Assembly (NCBI RefSeq): GCF_000247695.1
Contig: NW_004624795.1
Location: 2,965,307-3,029,306, forward strand
Direction: 5' to 3'
DNA: 64,000 nt
Source of the DNA: Heterocephalus glaber
Lineage: Eukaryota > Chordata > Mammalia > Rodentia > Bathyergidae
Positions 24,601 to 31,764 of this stretch are shown here, in pieces. Position 1 is the stretch's first letter. Each line of letters opens with the position of its first letter. A program made the translations under genes and the position numbers. The notes beneath the pieces are model-generated. The model did no database searches and was not told the origin of the DNA. It saw only the letters and a list, made by a program, of their open reading frames with translations.

Positions 24601-25994
24601 CACTGAGTTTTGCTACAGATGGGTTCTCCTGGGATGAAATACCAAAACTGTTCTAAAACAGCGTTTCTCAACTCATACATTAACACCTTGGACTAAATGA
24701 TGTTTTGTTGGGGGGTAGGGGAACCTGTCACATGCATTGTGTGATGCTTACCAGCCCCACTGGTGTTTACCGGTTATGCCAGTAGCAAACCTTCAGCTGT
24801 GATAAGCAAAAATGTCTCCAGTGATGTACAATCCACACTTCCCACTAAGAACATGCTCAAGGGCTGAGGATTTAGCTCAGTGGTTTCGCCACCTGCTGCG
24901 CAAGTGCGAGGGCCTGAGTTCGATCCCCGGTACCAAAACAAAAACAAAATGCTCAAACCAGGCATAGTGGTGCACAACTCTCCTCCCAGCACTAAAGAGG
25001 CTGAGGCAGGAGGATCACTGCAAGTTTAAAGGCAGCCTGGGCTACACTGTGTTTAAGGACAGCCTGAAACACACAGCTCTACACTGTCTCAAACAAACAA
25101 ACAAACAAAACCAAACCCTCAGCTGCGTGCAGTAGAACAAGTCTGTCATCCCAGCTGCTCAGAAGGCCGAGGCAGGAGGATCACAAGTTCAAGACCAGCC
25201 TGGGCAACTTAGGAAGACCCTGCCTCAATATAAAAGGGCTGGGGATGCAGCTCAGTGATAGAGCATTTGCCTGGCCTGAGTTCAATCCTCAGCACATAAA
25301 GGAGAAACTAATGGGGGGGGGCACAGTACGTTATGTGCACTTATCAGTCTGCCAAAATGAAACTCATCAATCTACACAACCAACGTGCATTTATAAAAAA
25401 GATAAAGTGGAACACATGGTCTTGCGCTGTGCCAGATGCAGCTCAGGAGTAGAGTGCTTGCCTAGCATGCTCAAGGCCTAGCCTCAATCCCTAGCACTGG
25501 AAAGAAAAAAGAAATGACCACTATACTAAAACAAGAAAAGGATTGAGAATAGTCAGAAGGCCACCCATTTCTCTTCATTTCACAAATATGGAGGCAAATT
25601 TCATATCACATAACTGAGGACCAGAACTATTAAATAGTTCAGAAAATGATCTCACTAAGTAAGTGGCTGAACTCTGAAGTTCAGTAAGCTTCAGCAACCA
25701 TTCTGAAAAGAAATAAAGCAAATACAGCAGTCTTAACTGAACTTAAGTCTCTCGAAGGACTGGCATTTTATTGAAAAGAGAAAGGTGAAAAAAGAATTGT
25801 ACTTCTACAGTGGAAAGCTTACCCAGGCGCTTTCTGGGGCTGAGCGGCAGAATTTCTGCCGAACAGGGTGTGGCTTGGACATCTGTCAGCACCAGTTTAC
25901 TGTTCTTAGAGTTCTGAGTCTTGTCCAATGTCCGAGATAACTTCTTTTTTGGAAAACGGATGGTCATCTGTGCCTGGGATCGGGTTTGAGGCAT
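15598..25994 (-). CDS. CDC6: CDC6, replication licensing AAA+ ATPase (whole coding span)
   Basis: CDC6 binds the origin recognition complex in G1 and, with CDT1, loads the MCM2-7 helicase in the nucleus. Eleven coding exons join to 1680 nt (559 residues plus stop; human 560 from memory), and every junction keeps phase: 25823-25994, 24224-24505, 23910-24109, 23539-23714, 22795-22901, 21472-21611, 20106-20206, 19105-19169, 16755-16960, 16314-16454, 15598-15687. Visible parts, in order: an N-terminal regulatory tail with proline-directed sites at S52, S72 and S104, a KEN box (79-81) and an RRL cyclin-binding motif (92-94); Walker A GAPGTGKT (200-207); Walker B VLVLDELD (278-285); sensor 1 IANTLDLTDR from about 314; sensor 2 GDVRKALD (383-390); and a C-terminal winged-helix region. 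The start is the first ATG of the MPQTRSQAQ peptide known from mammalian CDC6. All splice sites are GT-AG except intron 8, which has a GC donor. Identification is certain; the splice model is by eye. Confidence 0.97.
15822..15910 (+). repeat. ID SINE in CDC6 intron 11
   Basis: ID monomer ending GATCCCCGGTACC with an A-rich tail, antisense to CDC6. Confidence 0.85.
16118..16225 (-). repeat. B1 SINE in CDC6 intron 11
   Basis: GACAGGGTCTTGCTAAGTTG to GGCCTGTGCCACCCTGCCGG. Confidence 0.8.
16314..16454 (-). CDS. CDC6: CDC6 exon 11 (residues 484-530)
   Basis: It encodes LYEAYSSVCRKQQVAAVDQS and ECLSLSGLLESRGIVGLKKN, ending RFTK at a GTACGA donor, phase 0. This is the recognition-helix part of the winged-helix domain. 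Confidence 0.95.
16493..16606 (-). repeat. (TC)n tract and ID SINE in CDC6 intron 10
   Basis: CT repeat 16493-16520, then T-run and reverse ID 16533-16606. AAGTCCCATCTCT before and AAGTCACATCTCT after look like the target duplication. Confidence 0.9.
16755..16960 (-). CDS. CDC6: CDC6 exon 10 (residues 415-483)
   Basis: It encodes CKSPSEESSVPKRVGLAHIA, then RVISEVDGNRMTLG and FPLQQKVLVCSLLLL to ALGK. This is the first half of the Cdc6 C-terminal winged-helix domain. Acceptor CTCCCAG, donor GTGAGT, phase 0. Confidence 0.95.
17015..17088 (-). repeat. ID SINE, older copy
   Basis: Reverse ID with a diverged GAACTCTAGGCCTCTTGATT centre and CACTGAGCTACATCCC end. Confidence 0.8.
17256..17368 (+). 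repeat. B1 SINE
   Basis: Near full-length; GTGCATGCCTGTGATCCCAG to ACCCTGTCTCAAAAAAA. Confidence 0.9.
17479..17585 (+). repeat. ID SINE with (AAAAT)n tail
   Basis: ID 17479-17553 followed by an AAAAT-type tail. Confidence 0.85.
17590..18965. other. CDC6: CDC6 intron 9, repeat-free 1.4 kb
   Basis: No SINE in this stretch, unlike the rest of the intron. It contains several GATA motifs and a perfect inverted repeat (see 18712-18742). Candidate intronic regulatory DNA. Confidence 0.4.
18712..18742. promoter_or_regulatory. Perfect inverted repeat carrying GATA and E-box motifs
   Basis: TTTATCAGATG, a 9-nt spacer, then CATCTGATAAA: 11-bp perfect arms. Each arm holds a GATA core (GATAA) directly against an E-box (CATCTG/CAGATG). 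Confidence 0.5.
18975..19071 (+). repeat. B1 SINE
   Basis: CCCAGCACTGGGGAGGCTGA to GACCTTGTCTCAAAC, 34 bp from CDC6 exon 9. Confidence 0.8.
19105..19169 (-). CDS. CDC6: CDC6 exon 9 (residues 393-414)
   Basis: A short exon after TTTTTTATAG encoding RAIEIVESDVKSQTILKPLS and E. It leaves one base before a GTAAGT donor. It links the AAA+ lid to the winged-helix domain. Confidence 0.95.
19170..20105. other. CDC6: CDC6 intron 8, no repeats seen
   Basis: Unique sequence of moderate GC content; a minus-strand open frame here (19324-19881) has no splice or homology support. It begins, in gene direction, with the GC donor. Confidence 0.6.
20090..20285. promoter_or_regulatory. CDC6: Intragenic CpG-rich patch over CDC6 exon 8
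   Basis: CpG-dense across the exon and upstream flank, isolated in an otherwise CpG-poor gene body. Confidence 0.4.
20106..20206 (-). CDS. CDC6: CDC6 exon 8 (residues 360-392, sensor 2), CpG-rich
   Basis: It encodes VSGDRVLDPAALQFCARKVS and AVSGDVRKALDLC, the sensor 2 helix. The next exon only joins in frame if this one ends at TTTGCAG before GCGAGT, so the donor is GC, not GT. The exon has 14 CpGs in 101 bases, unlike its AT-rich neighbour exon 9. The acceptor CCCGCAG has almost no polypyrimidine tract. Confidence 0.93.
20443..20535 (+). repeat. ID SINE
   Basis: Complete ID with an A-rich tail. GGAACCC occurs on both sides as a possible target duplication. Confidence 0.85.
20681..20740 (+). 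repeat. ID SINE, short degraded copy
   Basis: GGATGTGGCTCAGCGCTCCC and CCAACCCCCAGCAC, with the middle lost. Confidence 0.6.
20816..21000 (+). repeat. Two tandem ID SINEs
   Basis: ID copies at 20816-20889 and 20915-20988, same orientation, each with its own A tail. Confidence 0.9.
21053..21180 (-). repeat. B1 SINE
   Basis: GAGACAGGCTCTCACTATGT to TACAGGCTCATGCCTCCACA, with a small internal duplication around 21130-21160. Confidence 0.8.
21303..21400 (+). repeat. ID SINE with target duplication
   Basis: ID monomer near CDC6 exon 7. CAAAATATTCC precedes it and CAAAATATTCCC follows the tail. Confidence 0.9.
21472..21611 (-). CDS. CDC6: CDC6 exon 7 (residues 313-359, sensor 1)
   Basis: It encodes GIANTLDLTDRILPRLEARQ, including the sensor 1 asparagine, then CKPQLLNFPPYTRSQIAAIL and QDRLHQ, ending in phase 0 at a GTGAGT donor. 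Confidence 0.96.
22208..22330 (+). repeat. B1 SINE
   Basis: GGTGGTGCACACCTGCAATC to GTGAGACTGTCTCAAAAAAC. Confidence 0.9.
22456..22640 (-). repeat. B1-ID dimeric SINE
   Basis: ID half with CCTGAGCTGCATCCC followed by a reverse B1 half. An old dimer; note the classical CTAGGCAAGTGCTCTACC ID centre, unlike the young copies. Confidence 0.8.
22795..22901 (-). CDS. CDC6: CDC6 exon 6 (residues 277-312, Walker B)
   Basis: The acceptor CTTGCAG is followed by IVLVLDELDQLDSKGQ, the Walker B motif with catalytic D282-E283, then DVLYTLFEWPWLSGS. Human has EMD where this copy has ELD. The donor GTTAGT is weaker than its neighbours. Confidence 0.95.
23064..23166 (-). repeat. B1 SINE
   Basis: GTCAGGGTCTCAGTATGTAG to CCTCCCGGCTCAGCCTCCC. 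Confidence 0.8.
23208..23281 (-). repeat. ID SINE, older copy
   Basis: GGTACCAGGAATCAAACTTA to GAGCTACATCCCCATCCC. Confidence 0.85.
23324..23410 (-). repeat. ID SINE, young, with target duplication
   Basis: GGTACCGGGGATCAAATTCA to GCTAAATCCCCGGCCCC. TTAAAGACATTT flanks both ends. Confidence 0.92.
23539..23714 (-). CDS. CDC6: CDC6 exon 5 (residues 219-276)
   Basis: The acceptor TTTCTAG opens KEVKGFKTIMLNCMSLRSAQ. The exon continues through AVFPAIAQEICQ to AEKGPM and leaves two bases at a GTAAGT donor. Part of the AAA+ core between the P-loop and Walker B. Confidence 0.95.
23910..24109 (-). CDS. CDC6: CDC6 exon 4 (residues 152-218, Walker A)
   Basis: It encodes TCYQQAKLILNTAVPDRLPG through GAPGTGKT (200-207, ATP-binding P-loop) to RILQNLK. 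Acceptor is GACGCAG, donor GTATGC. The preceding intron is only 114 nt, and the exon 3 reading frame runs through it without a stop. Confidence 0.96.
24224..24505 (-). CDS. CDC6: CDC6 exon 3 (residues 58-151)
   Basis: The acceptor is TTTCAG and the donor GTAGGG. The exon carries the S72-P site, the KEN box 79-81 (APC/C-CDH1 recognition), the RRLVF cyclin-docking motif and S104-P. It also shows a T88-P dipeptide where I recall human having T-L. It ends in FKQE plus one base of the next glycine codon. Confidence 0.95.
24861..24955 (+). repeat. ID SINE
   Basis: Complete ID; ATGCTCAA occurs on both sides. Confidence 0.9.
24956..25100 (+). repeat. B1 SINE with internal duplication
   Basis: CCCAGCACTAAAGAGGCTGA, then a duplicated GGCAGCCTGGGCTACACTG / GGACAGCCTG segment and a CAAA-repeat tail. 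Confidence 0.8.
25117..25300 (+). repeat. B1-ID dimeric SINE
   Basis: B1 half 25117-25229 plus ID half 25236-25297. Confidence 0.85.
25425..25500 (+). repeat. ID SINE, older copy
   Basis: GATGCAGCTCAGGAGTAGAG to CAATCCCTAGCAC. Confidence 0.7.
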
Positions 25995-26031
25995 GATGCA
26001 GGCAAGGCAGCTGGATACACAAAACAGCAAC
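25823..26031 (-). CDS. CDC6: CDC6 exon 2 (start codon; residues 1-57)
   Basis: The acceptor CACTTACAG is followed by a short 5' UTR and the ATG at 25994. The exon encodes MPQTRSQAQ to LSPRKRLG and ends at a GTAAGC donor, leaving one base of codon 58. S52-P-R-K is the CDK site matching human S54. The upstream acceptor is inferred; the coding part is certain. Confidence 0.92.
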
Positions 26032-26085
26032 CTGTAAGTGAAGGGCAAAGAACCAACAGGGGACTTATATGACTGACACTCAGTC

Positions 26086-26199
26086 AAAAGTAAATTATGG
26101 GGCCGGGGATTTAGCTCAGTGGTTCTGCCTCCTGCTTTGCAAGCCCAAGGTCCCGAGTTTGATCCCCAGTACCAAGAAAAAAAAAAAAAGTAAATTATG
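26086..26199 (+). repeat. ID SINE with perfect target duplication
   Basis: ID 26100-26173, A tail, and GTAAATTATG repeated exactly on both sides. In CDC6 intron 1, antisense. Confidence 0.95.
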
Positions 26200-26473
26200 T
26201 TATTTTAGCATTCAGTTCTCTTTCACACCCAAATCTATGCAATAAGAACCGGCGCCTGTTGTTTTTCCAGCTATGATGAGCACTTCATGTATTCACCCTC
26301 TGAAGTTTTGCGCGGCCCTACCTAGAGGCAGGCACTACTGTATTTTTATTCCCGCCTTGAGATGCTCAGAGAAGCAGGGCTACAGCTCCAGGCTTTCTGC
26401 CCGGGGACCCAAGTTCCTAACCACCTGAGGGCGAGGAAAGTTCATCTTTTTATTTTTATTTTTATTTTTTTTT

Positions 26474-26575
26474 GGTACCGGGGATCGAACTCGGGTCCTT
26501 GCGCTTGCGCAGCAGGCGGCCAAACCACGGAGCTAAATCCCAGGCCCAAGTTCTTTTTTTTTTTTTTTTTTTTTT
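26474..26575 (-). repeat. ID SINE plus T-run
   Basis: GGTACCGGGGATCGAACTCG to TAAATCCCAGGCCC, followed by a T22 run. Confidence 0.9.
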
Positions 26576-26599
26576 TAAGTTCATTTTAAGTAACTTGTG

Positions 26600-26778
26600 T
26601 GTCCGTGTGTGTGGCAATACTGAGGACTGCGTCCTGGGCCTGTGCCCCGAGCTACATCCGCAGCCCTTTTTACATTTCTTATTTGGACAGGGCCTCCCAA
26701 GTCTCCCAGGCTGGGCTGGAACTTCCCATCCTCCCGCCTCAGCCTCGCGAGTGCTGCGATGACAGGCATTCGGCACCG
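26600..26778 (-). repeat. B1-ID dimeric SINE beside CDC6 exon 1
   Basis: ID half to 26666, B1 half 26667-26778. It ends about 15 bp from the inferred exon 1 donor. Confidence 0.75.
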
Positions 26779-26794
26779 CTTCCAAGCCCCTCAC

Positions 26795-27022
26795 CCGAGC
26801 CCGCGGATCTGGTGAGCCCACGACCACCACCTCCGCGCAGTCCCTCCAAGCCCGACCCGGCCGGATCTCGGCTTCCTTTCGCTCGCTCCCGGCACCAGAC
26901 CTGTCTCCTCGTGGGTTTTCCGCTCCTCTCCGCTGCTCGGGCGGCGTCGGGTAAGGCAGGCTCCCTCGTGTGTGGTGCGCGGCCTTAGCACTGTCAGACT
27001 CCACACCGGCAGCACCCAGCTC
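26795..27022 (-). other. CDC6: CDC6 exon 1, non-coding 5' UTR (approximate)
   Basis: The donor is inferred from a GG|GTGAGG site whose GT lies at 26794-26793. The 5' end is placed just downstream of the proximal E2F site, as in the human promoter. The resulting length of about 230 nt is plausible for a CDC6 leader. Other donors inside the block, for example GACAG|GTCTGG near 26900, cannot be excluded. Confidence 0.5.
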
Positions 27023-27175
27023 GGCTCGCGCCAAATCTGCACAGCCTTTGCGTTCCCGTCTCGCGCCAAAACCCAGCCCGGCTTCCGATTGGCCGCTGCG
27101 CCCGCGCCGAGCGCCCCGAGGCCCTCCCCTTCTTCCGCGACCAATCCCGCTGGAAGACCTACAGCCAATAAGAAG
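27023..27175 (-). promoter_or_regulatory. CDC6: CDC6 promoter: two E2F sites and CCAAT boxes in a CpG island
   Basis: On the minus strand TTTGGCGC occurs at 27028-27035 and again at 27063-27070, 35 bp apart. This is the spacing of the two E2F sites that give human CDC6 its G1/S induction (about -8 and -43). A CCAAT box in gene orientation lies at 27088-27092; two in the opposite orientation lie at 27141-27145 and 27165-27169. The start site, about 27020, is inferred from the human layout. No TATA box is seen. Confidence 0.85.
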
Positions 27176-27199
27176 GCCGTGATTCTCAGAGCCACCGTG

Positions 27200-27660
27200 A
27201 GGACACGCCCACCAGGCCAGCGGGCGAGGGCACCTACATCCGGGGCTTCCTCGTAAGGCGCGCGGAGACAGCTGACGCGACGGAATACGCCTCGCCCCAC
27301 TGCAAATCCTGACGGGAGATGTAGTCTATGCTCCATGAGACTCTCCTGTGTTCCTGCGCCCAAGTCACGATGTCCTTGTCCCTTCTCTGCCACACGTACC
27401 CAGTTTCATTATCCTGATGGGCTGCATTTCCATGGAGCTAGTACGTAATACCGACCACACTGGTAAACTCTGTAGGCCAGGAGCGATGCTGTGCGCCTTG
27501 CTCACTTCTATTGCGCAACTCTCGTAAGGCAAGGTTTTGAGGGAGTGCAGTGCTCGCGGGGTTAGAGGTCACGGCATCTTGGCGTAGTGGTGGCGGCGGC
27601 AGCTGTACTAGGATCATTCGCTCCTGACACCGCGATGAAATTCTGTAGCTATATAAAGAA
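27200..27660. other. Upstream flank of CDC6
   Basis: CpG-rich to about 27300, then unique sequence. A GGTGGCGGCGGCAGC patch at about 27589. No gene seen. Confidence 0.5.
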
Positions 27661-27835
27661 TCAGGCCAACCGTGGTGGCACACACCTGTAAACCTAGCTA
27701 CTTGGGAGGCTGAGGCAGGAGGATTTCAAGTTCCAGGCCAGCTTGGCAATTTAGTAAAACCTTGTCTCAAATAAAAAGGGCTCGGGATGTAATTTAGCGC
27801 TCCTTGGCTTCCTGGGTTCAATCTTAGGTTATGCA
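27661..27835 (+). repeat. B1-ID dimeric SINE
   Basis: B1 half 27661-27772 and degraded ID half 27778-27835. Confidence 0.8.
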
Positions 27836-27892
27836 AAAAACTACACTTCATGGCAGTATCTTTTGTGCTCAAGAAGTGGTAAGGACCAACTC

Positions 27893-27998
27893 TTTTTTTT
27901 TTTTTTTGGTACCGGGGATCGAACTCGCTTCCTCGCGCAGCAGGCGGCGAAAACACTGAGCTAAATCCCCGACCCTCTATTTTTTTTTTTTTTTTTTA
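27893..27998 (-). repeat. ID SINE with T-runs
   Basis: T15, then GGTACCGGGGATCGAACTCG with the GCAGCAGGCGG variant centre, then a second T-run. Confidence 0.9.
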
Positions 27999-27999
27999 G

Positions 28000-28690
28000 T
28001 GTGAGAATGTTATCTTCCATGCACCTTTCCACTTAACATTAATCCACGCTTTGTGGACACTGGAAAGAATTATGGTTCTTTAATTTTAAAATATTTTATG
28101 GCCAAACACTATGGTTTCAAGGCAGGGAAGACAGTTCTAGAAGAGGCAAGCTGAGCTTTTAATGAAAAGTATAAATTAGAGCAGTAGTTTGCAGGGCAGT
28201 TTCCAAAGCTAATGACCCGTCAGGTCCCTTTAAATGCTGGCGCCCAACTCTAGGTGGTGGCAAATATTTATCTTTTATCCTTAAATGGCAAATAAAATAG
28301 AACCATAAAGCTGAGAAACAGGAAAGCAAGGTCATTACACTCCTCGGTTAGTTGTAGTTTATGCAGGAGATTAGAGCGCACACAGCACGCAGTGTAGGTG
28401 AGGCTGAGCTCAGTATTTTACTTGTAATCCCTGTATTACTCCTCACCGGGACCCCACAAAGTCCGTATTTATATCCGTTTTACAAATGGGGAAAGAACCA
28501 GAGTATCGGGGTGAGTAATCTTTCCAAAGTGACACAGTTAGTAACTGGAAAAGCTAGAGTTTGACGGGAAATCAAACGCTTGACCCTTTAATCATAGGAT
28601 TAAGTGAATGTTCGAGGCATGATCAAAATGATGATGGATGTTTAAATTTAAAAATTTATCCTAGGAAGACATATTACCATTAATTCCCTC
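28000..28690. other. AT-rich intergenic sequence with MIR
   Basis: Holds a reverse MIR at about 28430-28560 (TATATCCGTTTTACAAATGG, CAAAGTGACACAGTTAGTAA). No gene seen. Confidence 0.6.
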
Positions 28691-28714
28691 AAGTGTGTTT
28701 GACCATTCTGAGCG

Positions 28715-28970
28715 GGGTTGTTAACGTCCAGACGCCGCCGCCGACGCCGCTCAACATCCTCCCTCTCCCCTCCCGGCCACCCGGCCACTGTAAACCCTGC
28801 AGTTTGCCCTGGAGGCTGCTGGAGGCGTCTGCTAGCCACGGATTCTGGAGGCCAGGAGTTGGGTGTCCTGAGCGCCGGCGTCTGCACCCAAGGGTGCGCA
28901 GCAGTTGCTCGCTGAGCTGGGGCTGGCACGCTGGCGTCCTTGGCCGGGCGCTTCCTCTGGTCGGGAGCAG
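28715..28970. promoter_or_regulatory. Orphan CpG-rich patch between CDC6 and WIPF2
   Basis: Dense CpG from an ACGCCGCCGCCGACGCCGCT run to about 28970, in an AT-rich spacer between two 3'/5' gene ends. Minus-strand open frame 28648-28980 is probably a composition artefact. Confidence 0.4.
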
Positions 28971-30030
28971 CGCACCCCAAATCTGGGCGTGGTGGATGAA
29001 CTTGACTGTGGTTTCTGGTGATCTCAGAGGGGAGGCCCTTCCTCAGTCATCCTCCGGGTGGCCAGGATCCCGAGGGTGGCATTTTTGTCTTCTTGCTCTG
29101 CTGCAGAGTACTAGGATGCCAGATGGGCGGCTCCCTTCCAGCTATCCTGGATCGGGAAATACCTGAGGCCCATTCCCAGGAGCAGCTGCGCCTCAGTGGT
29201 AATTAGTGAGCAACTGAGAGTCCTTAGGAATGAGGCTACACCGGAACGACCTGCCTGGCATTCTGAGTGCGCACGCGCGGAAACCGGCAAAGCCCTCCGA
29301 GCAGAGCGCTGTCAGGAAGCTAAGGGTGATGCAGGCCAGTTTCATTCGCAGGCTAATTAAAATCAGAGCAATTAAATCAACAGGCAGTGTATTAATCATA
29401 TTAATAATGATGATTGGTCAAAAAACCCATAAGTCGGGATAAAAATGGAGTCCTTTACTCCTCTTTCCCTCCCCTTCCTAGATTTTTAATCTAAAGTATG
29501 AGAGTGATTCAGACGCACACCTGTGAGGAATCAGCGTAGGACGGAATTTCAAGACCTTTGCTAGCGAAGAAAGTGCAAGTTAAGCTCATTACACCTAGAT
29601 GGTAGTTCCGCCAGCTGACCACAGGAAGCAAAGAATGCCTGCTTGAAATTTCTACACCTGCAGTCGAAGTTCAAGAAAGCCAGCTTTGATTACAGCTTCA
29701 AAAGCAGCGAGAAAACAGCCAACACCCAGATGGAGCCCCACAGGCCTGGATGCTCTGCGCCCCCTTCTTCACTCGTTGAGAATCAGCTGTGTGGCGCAGG
29801 TAGAAAGAACCCTCAGGAACGCGAGGAGAGGGCACAGGGCCGAGGCGGTTAGAGCCACTGGTGGCTCAGAACAGGCACAGCGTAGCTCGGGGTCAGCGTG
29901 TCTGCTGCTGGGGCAGAGGATGAAGCCACCAGCTGCCCGAACAGGACGCTACAGGATTCGTCCCCTCCCTATGCCACCACCGAGATCACTTTCCAAAGAG
30001 CACACAGTTTGCAGCTTTGTGTGTGTGGTT
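28970..30030. other. CDC6-WIPF2 spacer, SINE-free
   Basis: About 1 kb without repeats. It includes an AT-rich homeobox-like block at 29345-29425. No gene seen. Confidence 0.5.
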
Positions 30031-30054
30031 CTTTTTTTTTTTTTTTTTGCAAGG

Positions 30055-30060
30055 TTTAAT
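30055..30060 (-). terminator. WIPF2: WIPF2 distal polyadenylation signal ATTAAA (candidate)
   Basis: ATTAAA on the minus strand, followed within about 7 nt by a genomic A-run at 30032-30048. UTR-like sequence ends here, but the A-run could also cause internal priming in cDNA. Confidence 0.4.
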
Positions 30061-31758
30061 TAAACTGCATGGCATCCAAAAGAAAGAAATGTACCAAAGG
30101 ATCCAACCTGAGACCCAATTACACATTTTAGGGGTGGAAAAAAAATCAGTGCTGTTTAGGAGACGGAGCACTGTAATCAGAATGAACTCCAAGATAAATC
30201 ATACAATAAATTATTTTTTAAAAAGAAACTGATCCACATGCAGACAGACACACACACACACACCTGCTCTCATCTTCTATTCAGTGTTGACTATGAATTC
30301 CACGCTGCTCACTGCAGAAAAGGTCAGATTAGTCTTGAGAAGGCCAGGACCCTCTGCCACCACCGTAACTAGGTGAAGACAGGGAGAAGCAGCCCAGCGA
30401 GTGTCAGAAACAAGACTAGAAAGGAGGAAACTGCACTTCTCAAGGAGGATTTTAATTACTTCCAAGACGCAGAGGAGAAAAGCACAGAAATCTAACACAA
30501 GTAAAGGCACAATGAACGTGGAGTTAAATGGAACCAAACCCTCCCTTCAGTTACACAGTTCTCATTTTTTTCTTTTTTGCATGTGGTTTTGAAGGTGATT
30601 ACAATGTTGTTATTTTAAGAGATGAACCTTGAAGGCAGAGTCGTGAGGCCCTCTCATCTCCCATTCCCTAACTTTGGGTGGCTCAACAGCCCTAACTTTG
30701 GCTGGAGAGCCAGGGGCCGAGGCGACAGGGGAAGACAGAGGACAGCGGCATGTGCAGAATCCGGCTGCAGCTGGTGTGGGGTGGGCTCTGGAAGGCCCTG
30801 CTCACCCCGAGTGCCACAGAGGGGAAGGGCCCCGAGTCATGCTTCTCCCCACCCCCAGAAGCACTCAGCCTAGATTATTTCAAGTTATCAGGAGAATGAA
30901 AACACACCCTAACCCTGAGTTGCTCTGTAGCAAGTCTTATGTACAACTTTTTCCTCACCTCTCTCGGGAGGTAAACGTGGGATCCAAGCTGGGAAGCTGG
31001 GGGTGGGGGGGGGCAGTGTGACAGCCAGGGCTGGGACAGCTCCAGACTCTGTTGCTCCAGCTGTGGGAAGCGTGGGCTCAAGGCTGGAGCAGATCCCCAA
31101 GAGAGAGAAGCCACACCTGGATTGAGAGTGCTTTGGTCCGGGTTCAGAAACTGGAGTAGAGAAGAGGGGCACCTAGCACGTTTAAACAGAAGCGACTAAC
31201 AAGTTTCCCAGCTAGGAAAAACATCATGAGCCAAATCGACACGAAGGCCACGCACACAGCTTCTCCACGCTAAGCTGGGTGACATCACTTCCCTCTGGGA
31301 GGGCACAAGGGAGGTTAGAGGGCCGGGTGCAGCCTCAACATGAGGCCACCCAACTTTCCCAGGGAGGACGTTCCCACCAACAGGGCCCAGGGGCAGTTTG
31401 GGAGGTGAGAAGTTCAGTGCCCACTTTGAACCTATAGTCCAAGCTCTGTACAACATACAAAATAGACCGGTAACTATGCGGGTCACATTCCCGTCTTCAA
31501 TAGCAAATATACATAATAAATTTGTTATTAACAGCGGAACCACACAGCGTGTAAGGCAAAGCTAGCTCAACGGCACTGCGTCACCGGCCTGTTTGGAAGG
31601 AGACCCACCCCATCAGACCAGAGCCGGGCCTCTGTCTCCAGGCCAGCAGTGGAGATACAGTCCATGCCTACGTGACGCAGTCTGAACGCTGGGGAACAGG
31701 AGGGCCAGCAGGTCACGAGGAGGAAGGTAGCAGCCCCAATGAAAAGCTGGGGTTTGGC

Positions 31759-31764
31759 TTTATT
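31759..31764 (-). terminator. WIPF2: WIPF2 alternative polyadenylation signal AATAAA
   Basis: Canonical hexamer on the minus strand about 1.6 kb past the stop codon. It would give a shorter 3' UTR. Confidence 0.4.

Noticed and set aside
28648..28980. 110-codon minus-strand open frame upstream of CDC6
   Set aside because: Low-complexity arginine run from the CGCCGCCG patch; no homology recognised.
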